Shown: positions 34,913 to 43,159 of the stretch, one piece after another
How the letters are laid out: each line of letters opens with the position of its first letter
How positions within the stretch are numbered: position 1 is the first letter of the stretch
Assembly (NCBI GenBank): GCA_002436105.1
Contig: DIXU01000001.1
Coordinates: forward strand, 124,001 to 188,000
Source: Candidatus Aminicenantes bacterium UBA6072
Lineage (GTDB): Bacteria; Acidobacteriota; Aminicenantia; UBA2199
Direction of reading: 5' to 3'
DNA: 64,000 nt
Program-made: the position numbers and the translations under genes
The notes under the pieces: model-generated
Seen by the model: the letters and a program-made list of their open reading frames with translations, nothing else
Databases searched by the model: none
Told to the model about the DNA's origin: nothing

Positions 34913-34996
34913 GTAGGGGCAGGCCCCCGTGCCTGCCCCTCTTCATACCGAAATCACAAAATTCATGGCAGGGCGGACACGGGGGTCCGCCCCTAC
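34913..34996. repeat. REP-like double palindrome
   Basis: Hairpin 1: AGGGGCAGGC (34915-34924) with GCCTGCCCCT (34931-34940). Hairpin 2: GGGCGGAC (34971-34978) with GTCCGCCC (34985-34992). Both loops read ACGGGG on one strand but in opposite orientation, and the whole unit is bracketed by GTAGGGGC and GCCCCTAC. It lies in the 345-bp gap between the hemolysin III and asparaginase genes. Confidence 0.8.
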
Positions 34997-35056
34997 AGAT
35001 TTTTGCCTTGATACATCGGGAAAGGGAAGGCAAGCCCCGCGATTCCCTTCTTCCGC

Positions 35057-35091
35057 GTCACGCGTCACTCGTCACTTGTCACTTGTCCCGA
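35057..35091. repeat. Heptanucleotide tandem repeat (GTCACTT family)
   Basis: Five in-phase 7-bp units: GTCACGC, GTCACTC, GTCACTT, GTCACTT, GTCCCGA. Confidence 0.7.
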
Positions 35092-35110
35092 TAGTTTGTT
35101 TCCGTTCTTG

Positions 35111-35145
35111 CCGTCCACCGTAAACCGTCTACCGTATACCGAGCT
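35111..35145. repeat. Heptanucleotide tandem repeat (CCGTNTA family)
   Basis: Five in-phase 7-bp units: CCGTCCA, CCGTAAA, CCGTCTA, CCGTATA, CCGAGCT, 20 bp after the GTCACTT tract and just before the asparaginase promoter. Confidence 0.65.
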
Positions 35146-35165
35146 CGTGTGGTCCCTTTCCCCTA

Positions 35166-35194
35166 TTGACTTTCCCCGCGGCCGCGATTATAAC
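35166..35194 (+). promoter_or_regulatory. Promoter of the asparaginase operon
   Basis: TTGACT (35166-35171), 17-bp spacer, TATAAC (35189-35194), 20 bp before the ATG at 35215. Confidence 0.6.
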
Positions 35195-35214
35195 CCGTCA
35201 TATAGCTGGAATTC

Positions 35215-36213
35215 ATGAAAAAAAAGATACTCCTCATCCATACCGGCGGCACCATCGGCATGACCCGCGACAGCCGCAGCGGCGTGCTGCGCCCAGACCA
35301 TTTCTACGCCAGCCTGCTCAAGGTCATTCCCGAGCTCTCCGCCATCGCCGACATCGAGGTGGAGATCCCCTTCGTTTTCGACAGCGCCGAGCTCGACTTC
35401 CAGCATTGGCAGCAGCTGGCCGCCATCATCCAGACCCGCATCGGCGCCGTCGACGGCGTGGTCGTCACCCACGGCACCGACACGCTGGCCTACACCGCCT
35501 CGGCCCTCTCCTACATGCTGCGCAACGTTCCCGTTCCCGTCATCCTGACCGGGGCGCAGAAGCCGCTGGACGAGCTGCGCAGCGACGCGCGCAACAACCT
35601 CATCAACGCCGTGGAGCTGGCCTGCGCCGCCATCCCCGAAGTGTGCATCTTTTTCGATTACCAGCTGATGCGCGGCAACCGCACCAGCAAGAACCACATC
35701 AATTTCTTCGACGCGTTCCATTCACCCAACTACCCGCTGCTGGCCGAGGTCGGCATCAACATCGAGATCTACCGCTCCAACCTTCTTCATCCCGGCGGTC
35801 CCTTCCGCGTGTTCAGCGAATTCTCGCCGGCGCTGGCGGTGCTGAGGCTCTTTCCCGGCTGCCGCTGCGACTTTTTCCAGCCGGGGGACGACATCCGGGC
35901 CGTGCTGATCGTGGCCTACGGCGCCGGCACCATTCCCCTGCGCACGGGGGACCTGCCGGCGCAAATCGAGAAATGGCTGCGGCAGGACAAGCTGGTGTTC
36001 CTGGACAGCGAGGCGCATGGCGGCCGCATCGAGCCGCAGCTGTACGAATCGGGAAGCCGGCTGCTGGAAATGGGCGTGATCTCCTCCGGCGACATGACCT
36101 TCGAGGCGGCGGCCACCAAGCTGATGTTCCTGATGGGCCAATACGACCGGCCGGAGCCGATCAAGGCCAGTTTTCAGAAATCGCTGGCCGGCGAGCTGAG
36201 CGAGTTGTCATGA
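35215..36213 (+). CDS. ansA: L-asparaginase, type I (cytoplasmic)
   Basis: 332 aa. The two catalytic threonine motifs are intact: LIHTGGTIGMTRD near the N-terminus and VVTHGTDTLAYTASAL around residue 85. VILTGAQKPLDELRSDARNN is also conserved. No signal peptide. It hydrolyses asparagine to aspartate and ammonia. It is first in a cluster with the cNMP-binding protein and AI-2E-type exporter (46-bp gap), with no obvious functional link. Confidence 0.95.
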   Translation: MKKKILLIHTGGTIGMTRDSRSGVLRPDHFYASLLKVIPELSAIADIEVEIPFVFDSAELDFQHWQQLAAIIQTRIGAVDGVVVTHGTDTLAYTASALSYMLRNVPVPVILTGAQKPLDELRSDARNNLINAVELACAAIPEVCIFFDYQLMRGNRTSKNHINFFDAFHSPNYPLLAEVGINIEIYRSNLLHPGGPFRVFSEFSPALAVLRLFPGCRCDFFQPGDDIRAVLIVAYGAGTIPLRTGDLPAQIEKWLRQDKLVFLDSEAHGGRIEPQLYESGSRLLEMGVISSGDMTFEAAATKLMFLMGQYDRPEPIKASFQKSLAGELSELS

Positions 36214-36259
36214 ACGGCCTTATGTACTGCAGTGCCCGCAAGGGCGACGGAGGATGGAA

Positions 36260-36805
36260 ATGAAAGCGATCCATTCCCTCTGGGGGAACATCTTCAGGGA
36301 CAAGGCCCCTGACGCCGACAAGACGATCACGCTGCTGAAGCATGTCCCCCTCTTCTCCGGGCTGCGCAGGTGCGAGCTGAGGGATATCGAGCGCCTGGTC
36401 CACCGCCGCCTCTACAAGGACGGTGAAGTGATTTTCTGGGAAGACGAACCCGGCGTGGGCATGTACATCGTGCAGCAGGGCGAGGTGGGCATCTACAAGG
36501 AATACGGCAAGCGGGGACAGAAGGAATTGGCGCGGCTGAAGACCGGTGATTTCTTCGGCGAGATGGCGCTGCTGGAGGGCGATTGCCGGTCCGCCACCGC
36601 GGTGGCCCGGGGCGATGCCTGTCTTTTCGGCCTGATCCATCCCGATCTTTTCCATCTCTTCCGCCGCCAGCCGCAGCTGGGCGTCAAGCTCCTTTCCGCA
36701 CTGGCCGACGTCCTGGCCCGCCGCCTGCGCCTGACCAACCAGGAACTGCAGCGGCTATCCCTGGACGCGCTGGTGGTCGAGACCGAGGGGGAGAGCGCGC
36801 CATGA
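36260..36805 (+). CDS. Cyclic nucleotide-binding domain protein
   Basis: 181 aa. The ATG at 36260 has GGAGG six bases ahead; the in-frame ATG at 36254 abuts GGAGG and is less likely. A single cNMP-binding beta-roll: LLKHVPLFSGLRRCELRDIE, EPGVGMYIVQQGEVGIYKE, and the phosphate-binding cassette FGEMALLEGDCRSATAVARG, which contains the Glu and Arg that hold cyclic nucleotide. No DNA-binding domain follows; the tail is helical. It overlaps the downstream transporter gene (ATGA), which suggests that it may regulate that membrane protein. Confidence 0.88.
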   Translation: MKAIHSLWGNIFRDKAPDADKTITLLKHVPLFSGLRRCELRDIERLVHRRLYKDGEVIFWEDEPGVGMYIVQQGEVGIYKEYGKRGQKELARLKTGDFFGEMALLEGDCRSATAVARGDACLFGLIHPDLFHLFRRQPQLGVKLLSALADVLARRLRLTNQELQRLSLDALVVETEGESAP

Positions 36806-37899
36806 GCCCGTCCGGCGAGCCGCGGGGCATCGTCGTTCATTTCGACCGCCATTTCCTCCGCTTCCTGCTGCGGACGGCCCTGGCGCTGCTGGCCCTGCTG
36901 GCGCTGGCCTGGATCCTCTCCTACAGCAAGCTGGTCCTGACGCCGCTGATCCTTTCCCTCATCCTTTCGCTGCTGCTCAACCCGCTGGTGGTCCAGCTCG
37001 AGCGCCGCGGCCTGGGGCGCACCGTCGCGGTCATCCTCGTCCTTTGCGCCCTGGGGGTGGTGCTGTTCGCCGCACTGTCGCTGCTGGCCCCGGTCATCGC
37101 CGACGAGTTCCGCACCCTCAGCAACCTGGCCCAGGCCGAAACGCCGGCCACGCTGCTGCAAAAATTCAGGGCCCTGCTCAGAGAGCACCTGCCCTGGCTG
37201 AAGAACCCCGGCATCATCGCCCAGATCCTGGCCCAGGCCGAGAAATTCATCCAATCCCTTTTCCAGCGCAGCATCCAGCTCCTGCCCAGCGTCGTGCCGG
37301 TGGCCATCGCCACGGTGCTCATCCCGTTCATGACCTTTTTTCTCCTCAAGGACGGCCGGCGGCTGAAGAAATCCTTCATCGCCATGCTGCCCAACCGCTA
37401 CTTCGAGATGGCCGTCAGCCTGCTGCACAAGATCGACCGCCAGGTGGGCAACTATATCCGCGGCCAGCTTCTCGTCTCGCTCTGCGTCGGCATCCTGGCG
37501 GCAGCGGCGCTGGCCATCCTGCACATCCCCTATTTCCTGCTGATCGGCGCCGTGGCCGGGCTGGCCAACATGATCCCCTATTTCGGACCCATCGTCGGCG
37601 CCGTACCGGCCGTCATCATCAACGTCATCATCAAGGGCCGGCTCGACGCCGCCCTGCCGGTCATCGCCGCTTTCCTGCTCATCCGCCTCATCGACGACAC
37701 GCTGCTGTCGCCCAACATCCTGGGGCGGAGCCTGCATATCCACCCCCTGCTGGTCATCCTGGTGATCTTCACCGGCGGCGAGATGTTCGGCATCATGGGA
37801 CTGCTGCTCTGCATCCCGGTGACCGGCATCATCAAGGTGATCATCGAGGAATTGGCCTGGGGCCACCGGCATTACCGCGCCTTGCGCGGCGGGAATTGA
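36802..37899 (+). CDS. AI-2E family transporter (PerM/YdiK-like)
   Basis: 365 aa with about eight TM helices. Family motifs: FMTFFLLKDGRRLKKSFIAM, a reentrant LVSLCVGILAAAALAIL, NMIPYFGPIVGAVPAVIINV, and DDTLLSPNILGRSLHIHPLL. Members are linked to quorum-signal export or Na+/H+ antiport. The start ATG overlaps the stop of the cNMP-binding gene. Confidence 0.93.
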   Translation: MSPSGEPRGIVVHFDRHFLRFLLRTALALLALLALAWILSYSKLVLTPLILSLILSLLLNPLVVQLERRGLGRTVAVILVLCALGVVLFAALSLLAPVIADEFRTLSNLAQAETPATLLQKFRALLREHLPWLKNPGIIAQILAQAEKFIQSLFQRSIQLLPSVVPVAIATVLIPFMTFFLLKDGRRLKKSFIAMLPNRYFEMAVSLLHKIDRQVGNYIRGQLLVSLCVGILAAAALAILHIPYFLLIGAVAGLANMIPYFGPIVGAVPAVIINVIIKGRLDAALPVIAAFLLIRLIDDTLLSPNILGRSLHIHPLLVILVIFTGGEMFGIMGLLLCIPVTGIIKVIIEELAWGHRHYRALRGGN

Positions 37900-37966
37900 G
37901 GGGGCAGAACCAGGCATGGCCACATGAGCGGCAGGACCTGACACGGCGGGAAGGACGTTCATGACA

Positions 37967-37994
37967 CGGACATGGCCCGCGAAAATGCTATAAT
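37967..37994 (+). promoter_or_regulatory. Leaderless promoter of the CDF transporter gene
   Basis: CGGACA (37967-37972), 16-bp spacer, consensus TATAAT (37989-37994), six bases before the ATG at 38001; no ribosome site. Confidence 0.55.
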
Positions 37995-38000
37995 CACCGC

Positions 38001-38903
38001 ATGAAAGCCATGCGCACTGAAGGCCGCTCGTTCCTGAAGCGCTATGCCTGGCTGTCCATCGCCGCCGCCGTGGCCACCATCGGGCTAAAACTGGCCGCAT
38101 GGCTCTTCACGGGTTCGGTGGGCCTGCTCTCCGACGCCCTGGAATCCCTGGTCAACCTCGCAGGCGGGATCATTGCCCTGACCATGCTTGAAATCGCCTC
38201 CAGGCCCGCCGACAAGGACCACGCGTTCGGCCACAGCAAGGCGGAGTATTTTTCCAGCGGCATCGAGGGCACGCTCATCCTGTTCGCCGCCATGGCCATT
38301 ACCTATGCGGCAGTGCAGCGCCTGATGCATCCCCGGCCCCTTGTGCAGATCGGACTCGGCCTGGCGATCTCGGTGATCGCCTCCCTGATCAATTTTTTCG
38401 TCGCCATGGTTATCCTGCGCGCCGGCAAAAAAAACAACTCGATCACGCTGCGCGCCAACGCCCATCATCTGCTGACCGACGTATGGACTTCGGCGGGAGT
38501 CATCATGGGCGTGATCCTGGTGGCCATGACCGGCTGGCAGTGGCTGGACCCGGTGGTGGCCATACTGGTGGCAGGCAATATTGTCAGGATAGGGGTAAGC
38601 ATCTTGCGGGACTCGGTCTTCGGCCTGATGGACGTTTCTCTCCCACCCCAGGAACTGCAGAAGATCGACCAGGTGCTTGAGAGGCAAAAGCCCAACGGAG
38701 TGCAATTCCATGCCCTGCTCACCCGCCAGTCGGGAGCGGAACGCTTCATCTCCATGCACGTCCTGGTGCCCGGCCACTGGACCGTCCAGCAGGGCCATGC
38801 GCTGCTGGAAAAAATCGAGGCCGAAATCCGGGCTGTCCTGCCCAATGCAACCGTGATCACCCACCTCGAAGCCCAGGAAGATCCGGCCGCCTGGGACGGG
38901 TGA
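38001..38903 (+). CDS. Cation diffusion facilitator (CDF) metal transporter
   Basis: 300 aa with six TM helices and a cytoplasmic C-terminal domain. Transport-site residues are in SVGLLSDALESLVNLA (TM2) and ANAHHLLTDVWTSAGV (TM5, HxxxD). The cytoplasmic loop DKDHAFGHSKAEYFSS is typical. It exports Zn(II), Fe(II) or similar by proton exchange. The TM2 Asp/Glu spacing differs a little from FieF (DxxxD), so the metal is not assignable. It ends 4 bp from the convergent aminotransferase gene. Confidence 0.94.
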   Translation: MKAMRTEGRSFLKRYAWLSIAAAVATIGLKLAAWLFTGSVGLLSDALESLVNLAGGIIALTMLEIASRPADKDHAFGHSKAEYFSSGIEGTLILFAAMAITYAAVQRLMHPRPLVQIGLGLAISVIASLINFFVAMVILRAGKKNNSITLRANAHHLLTDVWTSAGVIMGVILVAMTGWQWLDPVVAILVAGNIVRIGVSILRDSVFGLMDVSLPPQELQKIDQVLERQKPNGVQFHALLTRQSGAERFISMHVLVPGHWTVQQGHALLEKIEAEIRAVLPNATVITHLEAQEDPAAWDG

Positions 38904-38907
38904 ACGA

Positions 38908-40029
38908 TCAACCCCAGAGCCTTTGCTCCACGTACCGGGATAGCCGTTCCATTCCTGTTTTGAAATCACGCCGGCCGAAGCCGATGCGGAAATGCTTCGG
39001 GGCGGCGCCGAACAGGCGGCCGGGCGCCAGCAGCACGCCGCGCTCACGAAGCAGGCCGGCGCAGAAATCGTCGCTGGTGGCGGCAAAGCTCAGCGCCGGA
39101 AAAGCGACCGGACCCGCCCGGGGGCGCTGCCAGGAAAAAAAGCCCTCATGCCGGGAGAAAAAGCCGCTCAACGCCTCCAGGTTCCCGCGGATGATGTCCA
39201 GGTTGCGCTCCAGGATGACATCGCGCCGGCGCAGCGCCAGGGCGGCCAGGAACTCGCTGGGGGCGGCCGTGCAGATGGTGGTGTAATCCTTGAACCAGGC
39301 CAGGGCTCTCAGGACATCATGATTGCGGCAGGCCACCCAGCCCAGGCGCAACCCGGCCAGGCCGAAGGCCTTGGACATGACCCCCAGGGAGACCCCGTTC
39401 TCGTATATCTCGCAGGCGGCCGGCAGCCGGTCGCCCTCTTCGTATTCCAGCAAGCGGTACACCTCGTCGGAGAACAGCAGGAACCCGTTCCGGCGGGCGA
39501 GGTCCGCGATCGCGGTGAACGCCTCCTTTTCCGGCAGGTGACCGGTGGGGTTATGGGGAAAATTGACGACCAGGGCGCGGGTCGCCGGAGTGATCTCGCG
39601 CTCCAGCCGCCCGGGATCCGGCGTCCAGCCGCTCTCGGCCAGGGCATCCCAGCGCGTCACCCGGCAGCCGGCGGCGGCGGCGACCGATGCCAGCGACTGA
39701 TAGCAGGGGGAATGGACGATGACATGGTCGCCGGCATTGAGCACCGCGTTCATGAACACGAATATCGCCTCCTGGGCGCCGGCAAAGACCAGGATATCAT
39801 CGGCAGCGATCCCCTCATACAGCGCAGCGATCTCCCGGCGCAACTCCGGACCGCCGGCGGTCTCGGTGTAGCCCAGCCGCAGCGCCGCAAAGGCCTCGTC
39901 CGCCCCCGGCTCCATGGCCAGCAGCTCGCCGACGGAGAGCGTCTCGCAGTCGGAGGCGCACAGCACGTGTTGGGCGCTGAACTCGTACCCGGCGAAGAAG
40001 CGCTCCAGGGCGAACGGTTCGATCTTCAT
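38908..40029 (-). CDS. PLP-dependent aminotransferase, class I/II
   Basis: 373 aa. PLP-binding motifs: VNFPHNPTGHLP, SDEVYRLLEY and the Schiff-base lysine in SKAFGLAGLRLGW; C-terminal FRIGFGRRDF carries the substrate-carboxylate Arg. It belongs to the fold-type I group that includes capreomycidine synthase-like and generic aspartate-type enzymes; the amino donor and acceptor cannot be predicted. It overlaps plsC by 4 nt (ATGA). Confidence 0.9.
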   Translation of the reverse strand: MKIEPFALERFFAGYEFSAQHVLCASDCETLSVGELLAMEPGADEAFAALRLGYTETAGGPELRREIAALYEGIAADDILVFAGAQEAIFVFMNAVLNAGDHVIVHSPCYQSLASVAAAAGCRVTRWDALAESGWTPDPGRLEREITPATRALVVNFPHNPTGHLPEKEAFTAIADLARRNGFLLFSDEVYRLLEYEEGDRLPAACEIYENGVSLGVMSKAFGLAGLRLGWVACRNHDVLRALAWFKDYTTICTAAPSEFLAALALRRRDVILERNLDIIRGNLEALSGFFSRHEGFFSWQRPRAGPVAFPALSFAATSDDFCAGLLRERGVLLAPGRLFGAAPKHFRIGFGRRDFKTGMERLSRYVEQRLWG

Positions 40030-40757
40030 GCCTGCGGCTGTTCCGGAAGACGGGAAGCGATGATGCCGCGCACCAGGTCGGCCGGATCATCCCTTTGCGC
40101 GGCGGGCAGGTCGGCCAGGATGAGCGGGGGATGGATATGCAGGTGGACGGTCGCCGGCTGGATGCGGCCGCGGTTGCCCTCGAGCAGGCGGTAGGATCCG
40201 TCGATGGTCAGCGGCACGACGGCCGCCCCCGAGCGGGTGGCCAGCTTGAAGCTCCCCTCCTTGAAGCGCTGCAGCTTCCCCGACTTGCTGCGCGTGCCCT
40301 CGGGGAAAACCACCAGCGAGCGGCCGGACTTCAGGTCGCGCACCCCCTGGGCAATGGCCTGGACCGATTGCCGCAGGTCTTCCCGGTCAAGAACGACGCA
40401 GTGCAGCCGCTTCATCCAGCTGGAAACGATGGGCAGGCGGAAGTTCTCCTTCTTGGAAACGAAGCCCTTCACGCCGGGGATATGGCCGATGAGCAGCGGG
40501 ATGTCGAAGGCACCCTGGTGGTTGGAAACATAGAGCCTTCCGCCCCGGGCCGGCAGGTTCTCCAGCCCGGAGACCTCGACCTTGCCGCCGGCGGCAGCGA
40601 TCATCTGCCGCGCCCAGGCGCCGGTGATCCATTCGAGAAGTTTCGCCTGCGTCCTTTTCATTCCCAGGAGCCCGAGCAGGAAATGGCCAAGCAAGAAAAA
40701 CGTGGAGATCAACTGGAAGAGCCAGAAGTAGGCGAACCACAGGATCGTGCGCACCAT
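40026..40757 (-). CDS. plsC: 1-acyl-sn-glycerol-3-phosphate acyltransferase
   Basis: 243 aa. Acyltransferase motif I NHQGAFDIP (N-H-x4-D) and motif III VVFPEGTRSKSG are intact, with an N-terminal TM segment (FWLFQLISTFFLLGHFLLGL). It makes phosphatidic acid at the inner membrane. The promoter is of the leaderless type (-10 box eight bases from the ATG). Confidence 0.94.
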   Translation of the reverse strand: MVRTILWFAYFWLFQLISTFFLLGHFLLGLLGMKRTQAKLLEWITGAWARQMIAAAGGKVEVSGLENLPARGGRLYVSNHQGAFDIPLLIGHIPGVKGFVSKKENFRLPIVSSWMKRLHCVVLDREDLRQSVQAIAQGVRDLKSGRSLVVFPEGTRSKSGKLQRFKEGSFKLATRSGAAVVPLTIDGSYRLLEGNRGRIQPATVHLHIHPPLILADLPAAQRDDPADLVRGIIASRLPEQPQA

Positions 40758-40765
40758 GAGAGGCC

Positions 40766-40794
40766 ATCATAACCAAAGCCGCTGCACTTTGCAA
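40766..40794 (-). promoter_or_regulatory. Leaderless promoter of plsC-aminotransferase operon
   Basis: On the minus strand: TTGCAA (40794-40789), 17-bp spacer, TATGAT (40771-40766), eight bases before the ATG at 40757. Confidence 0.6.
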
Positions 40795-40832
40795 GCCCGA
40801 TCGCCCGTCAGGGATTGCCTCCGGCGAGCCTC

Positions 40833-40861
40833 TTGGCAGGCGGGTGCGCCTGTGGTATAAT
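40833..40861 (+). promoter_or_regulatory. Promoter of fusA
   Basis: TTGGCA (40833-40838), 17-bp spacer, consensus TATAAT (40856-40861). A leader of about 150 nt follows before the fusA ATG with AAAAGGAG, in contrast to the leaderless genes nearby. Confidence 0.65.
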
Positions 40862-41017
40862 CGCATCTACGATCAAGGCCATCGCTTCCTGAGAACGGGT
40901 ATCGCTTTTCGTCAGTTCCCCTGATCAAGAATCACCGAGGAATCGCTTTCTGACGGGAGCCCTGTTGTCGGACGGCGGCTTGTAAAGCCTGGTCGATAGC
41001 AAAAGGAGCCAGGACCC

Positions 41018-43102
41018 ATGGAACAGTCCGTCATGCAGAAGATCCGCAACATCGGCATCGTGGCCCACATCGACGCCGGCAAGACCACCACCAGCGAGCG
41101 CATCCTGTTCTTCACCGGCATCACCCACCGCACCGGCGAGGTCCACGACGGCCAGGCGGTGATGGATTTCATGAAGCAGGAGCAGGAGCGGGGCATCACC
41201 ATCTCCTCGGCGGCCATCACCACCCGCTGGAAGGACCACCAGGTCAACCTCATCGACACCCCGGGCCACATCGACTTCACCGTGGAGGTCGAGCGCTCGC
41301 TGCGCGTGCTGGACGGCATCGCCATGGTCTTTTGCGCCGTGGGCGGCGTCGAGCCGCAGAGCGAGACGGTCTGGCACCAGGCCGACCGCTACAAGGTGCC
41401 GCGCATCGCCTTCGTCAACAAGATGGACCGCCAGGGGGCCGATTTGTTCCAGACCGTGGAGATGATGAACGAGATGCTGGGCGCCAACGCCCTGGTCTAC
41501 CAGCTGCCCATCGGCAGCGAGGAGAATTTCCAGGGCATGGTCGACCTGGTCCGGATGCAGGCCGTCACCTATGAGGGAATGGAGATGAAGATCTCGGAAA
41601 TCCCCGCCGGCCTGCTGGAGCCGGCCCGCAAGCTGCGCCAGCAGATGCTGGAGAGGCTGGCCGACTTCGATCTCGACCTGATGGAGAAGTTTCTCAACGA
41701 GAAGGAGATCAGCGAGGAGGACATCAAGCGCGCCACGCGCCACGCCGTCCTCACCCTGTGCATCACCCCGGTGTTCTGCGGCACCGCCTTCAAGAACAAG
41801 GGCATCCGCCTGCTGCTGGACGCGGTGGTCGACTACCTGCCTTCGCCCGTCGACCGCGGCATCATCGTCGGCAGCGACCTCGACGACCGGGAAAAGGCGA
41901 TCTCGCGCAAGCCGTCGTCCAAGGAACCCTTCGCCGCCCTGGCCTTCAAGATCATCAACGACGCCTTCGTCGGCCAGCAGACCTTCATCCGCGTCTACTC
42001 CGGCGAGCTGCAGGCCGGCAGCTACGTCTACAACCCGGTCAAGGACAAGCGCGAGCGCATCGGCCGCATCCTGCGCATCCACGCCGACCGCCGCGAGGAG
42101 ATCGACGCCGTGCGCGCCGGCGACATCGCCGCCCTGATCGGCACCAAGTTCACCACCACCGGCGACACCCTGTGCTCCGAGAAGGAGCCGCTGCTGCTGG
42201 AGAACATCCACTATCCCGACACGGTCATCGACCTGAAGATCGAGCCGCCGTCGGCCAGGGAGCGCGACAGGCTGTCGGCGGCCCTGCACAAGCTGTCGCT
42301 GGAGGACCCCTCCTTCAAGGTGCATTTCGACGACGAGACCGAGGAGACGGTGATCTCGGGCATGGGCGAGCTGCACCTGGACATCATCGTCGACCGCCTC
42401 AAGACCGAGCACAAGGTTGACGTCAGGGTCGGCCAGCCCGCCGTGGCCTTCCGCGAGGCCATCACCCGGGAAGGGGAGAGCAACTACAAGTTCAAGAAGC
42501 AGACCGGCGGCAAGGGCCAGTTCGCCCATATCGAGATGCGCCTCGAGCCCAACACCGGCCTGGGCCTGGAGTTCGTCAACCACATCAAGGGCGGCAACAT
42601 CCCCAAGGAGTTCATCCCGGCCATCGAGAAGGGCTTCCGCGCCTCGATGGAAAAGGGCCCCTTCGCCGGCTACCCCATGGTCGACGTCAAGTTCGTCCTG
42701 CTCGACGGCAGCTTCCACGCCGTGGATTCCTCCGAGCAGGCCTTCAAGACCTGCGCCCAGCTGGCCATCAAGGAGGCCATCGCCAAGGCGGCGCCGCATA
42801 TCCTGGAGCCGATCATGAAGATCGAGATCAACACGCCCGACGAGTACATGGGCGAGATCATCGGCGACGTCAACCGCCGCCGCGGCCGCATCGACAGCAT
42901 GCGCCGCTTCCGCAAGGGCTCGCAGAAGATCAACGGCAGCATCCCGCTGATGGAGATGTTCGGCTACGCCTCGGTGCTGCGCACCGTTTCCAGCGGCCGG
43001 GCCAGCCACTCCATCGAGTTCCTGCAGTACTCGCCCCTGCCCAAGTCGATCGAGGAGAAGCTGCTCACCGACCTGCGCGAGAAAAAAGCCGGGAAGAGCT
43101 AG
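41018..43102 (+). CDS. fusA: Elongation factor G
   Basis: 694 aa, usual EF-G length. G1 AHIDAGKTT (16-24), switch I MKQEQERGITISSAA, G3 DTPGHIDFT, G4 VNKMD, and domain IV GGKGQFAHIEMRLEPN followed by MEMFGYASVLRTVSSGRA in domain V. It is a translocation GTPase. It is alone, not in the usual rpsL-rpsG-tufA operon, so it may be a second EF-G copy (spd-type). Start ATG has AAAAGGAG ahead; an in-frame ATG five codons on is an alternative. Confidence 0.95.
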   Translation: MEQSVMQKIRNIGIVAHIDAGKTTTSERILFFTGITHRTGEVHDGQAVMDFMKQEQERGITISSAAITTRWKDHQVNLIDTPGHIDFTVEVERSLRVLDGIAMVFCAVGGVEPQSETVWHQADRYKVPRIAFVNKMDRQGADLFQTVEMMNEMLGANALVYQLPIGSEENFQGMVDLVRMQAVTYEGMEMKISEIPAGLLEPARKLRQQMLERLADFDLDLMEKFLNEKEISEEDIKRATRHAVLTLCITPVFCGTAFKNKGIRLLLDAVVDYLPSPVDRGIIVGSDLDDREKAISRKPSSKEPFAALAFKIINDAFVGQQTFIRVYSGELQAGSYVYNPVKDKRERIGRILRIHADRREEIDAVRAGDIAALIGTKFTTTGDTLCSEKEPLLLENIHYPDTVIDLKIEPPSARERDRLSAALHKLSLEDPSFKVHFDDETEETVISGMGELHLDIIVDRLKTEHKVDVRVGQPAVAFREAITREGESNYKFKKQTGGKGQFAHIEMRLEPNTGLGLEFVNHIKGGNIPKEFIPAIEKGFRASMEKGPFAGYPMVDVKFVLLDGSFHAVDSSEQAFKTCAQLAIKEAIAKAAPHILEPIMKIEINTPDEYMGEIIGDVNRRRGRIDSMRRFRKGSQKINGSIPLMEMFGYASVLRTVSSGRASHSIEFLQYSPLPKSIEEKLLTDLREKKAGKS

Positions 43103-43159
43103 GCCGACCCCGACCGGCCTGCCCCGCCGGGATCATCTTTTCGGGACCCGTCCCGATCT

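Noticed and set aside
40925..43009. 694-codon minus-strand frame over fusA
   Set aside because: Antisense shadow of EF-G; composition is dominated by Leu/Val/Asp/Gly as expected from complemented codons.
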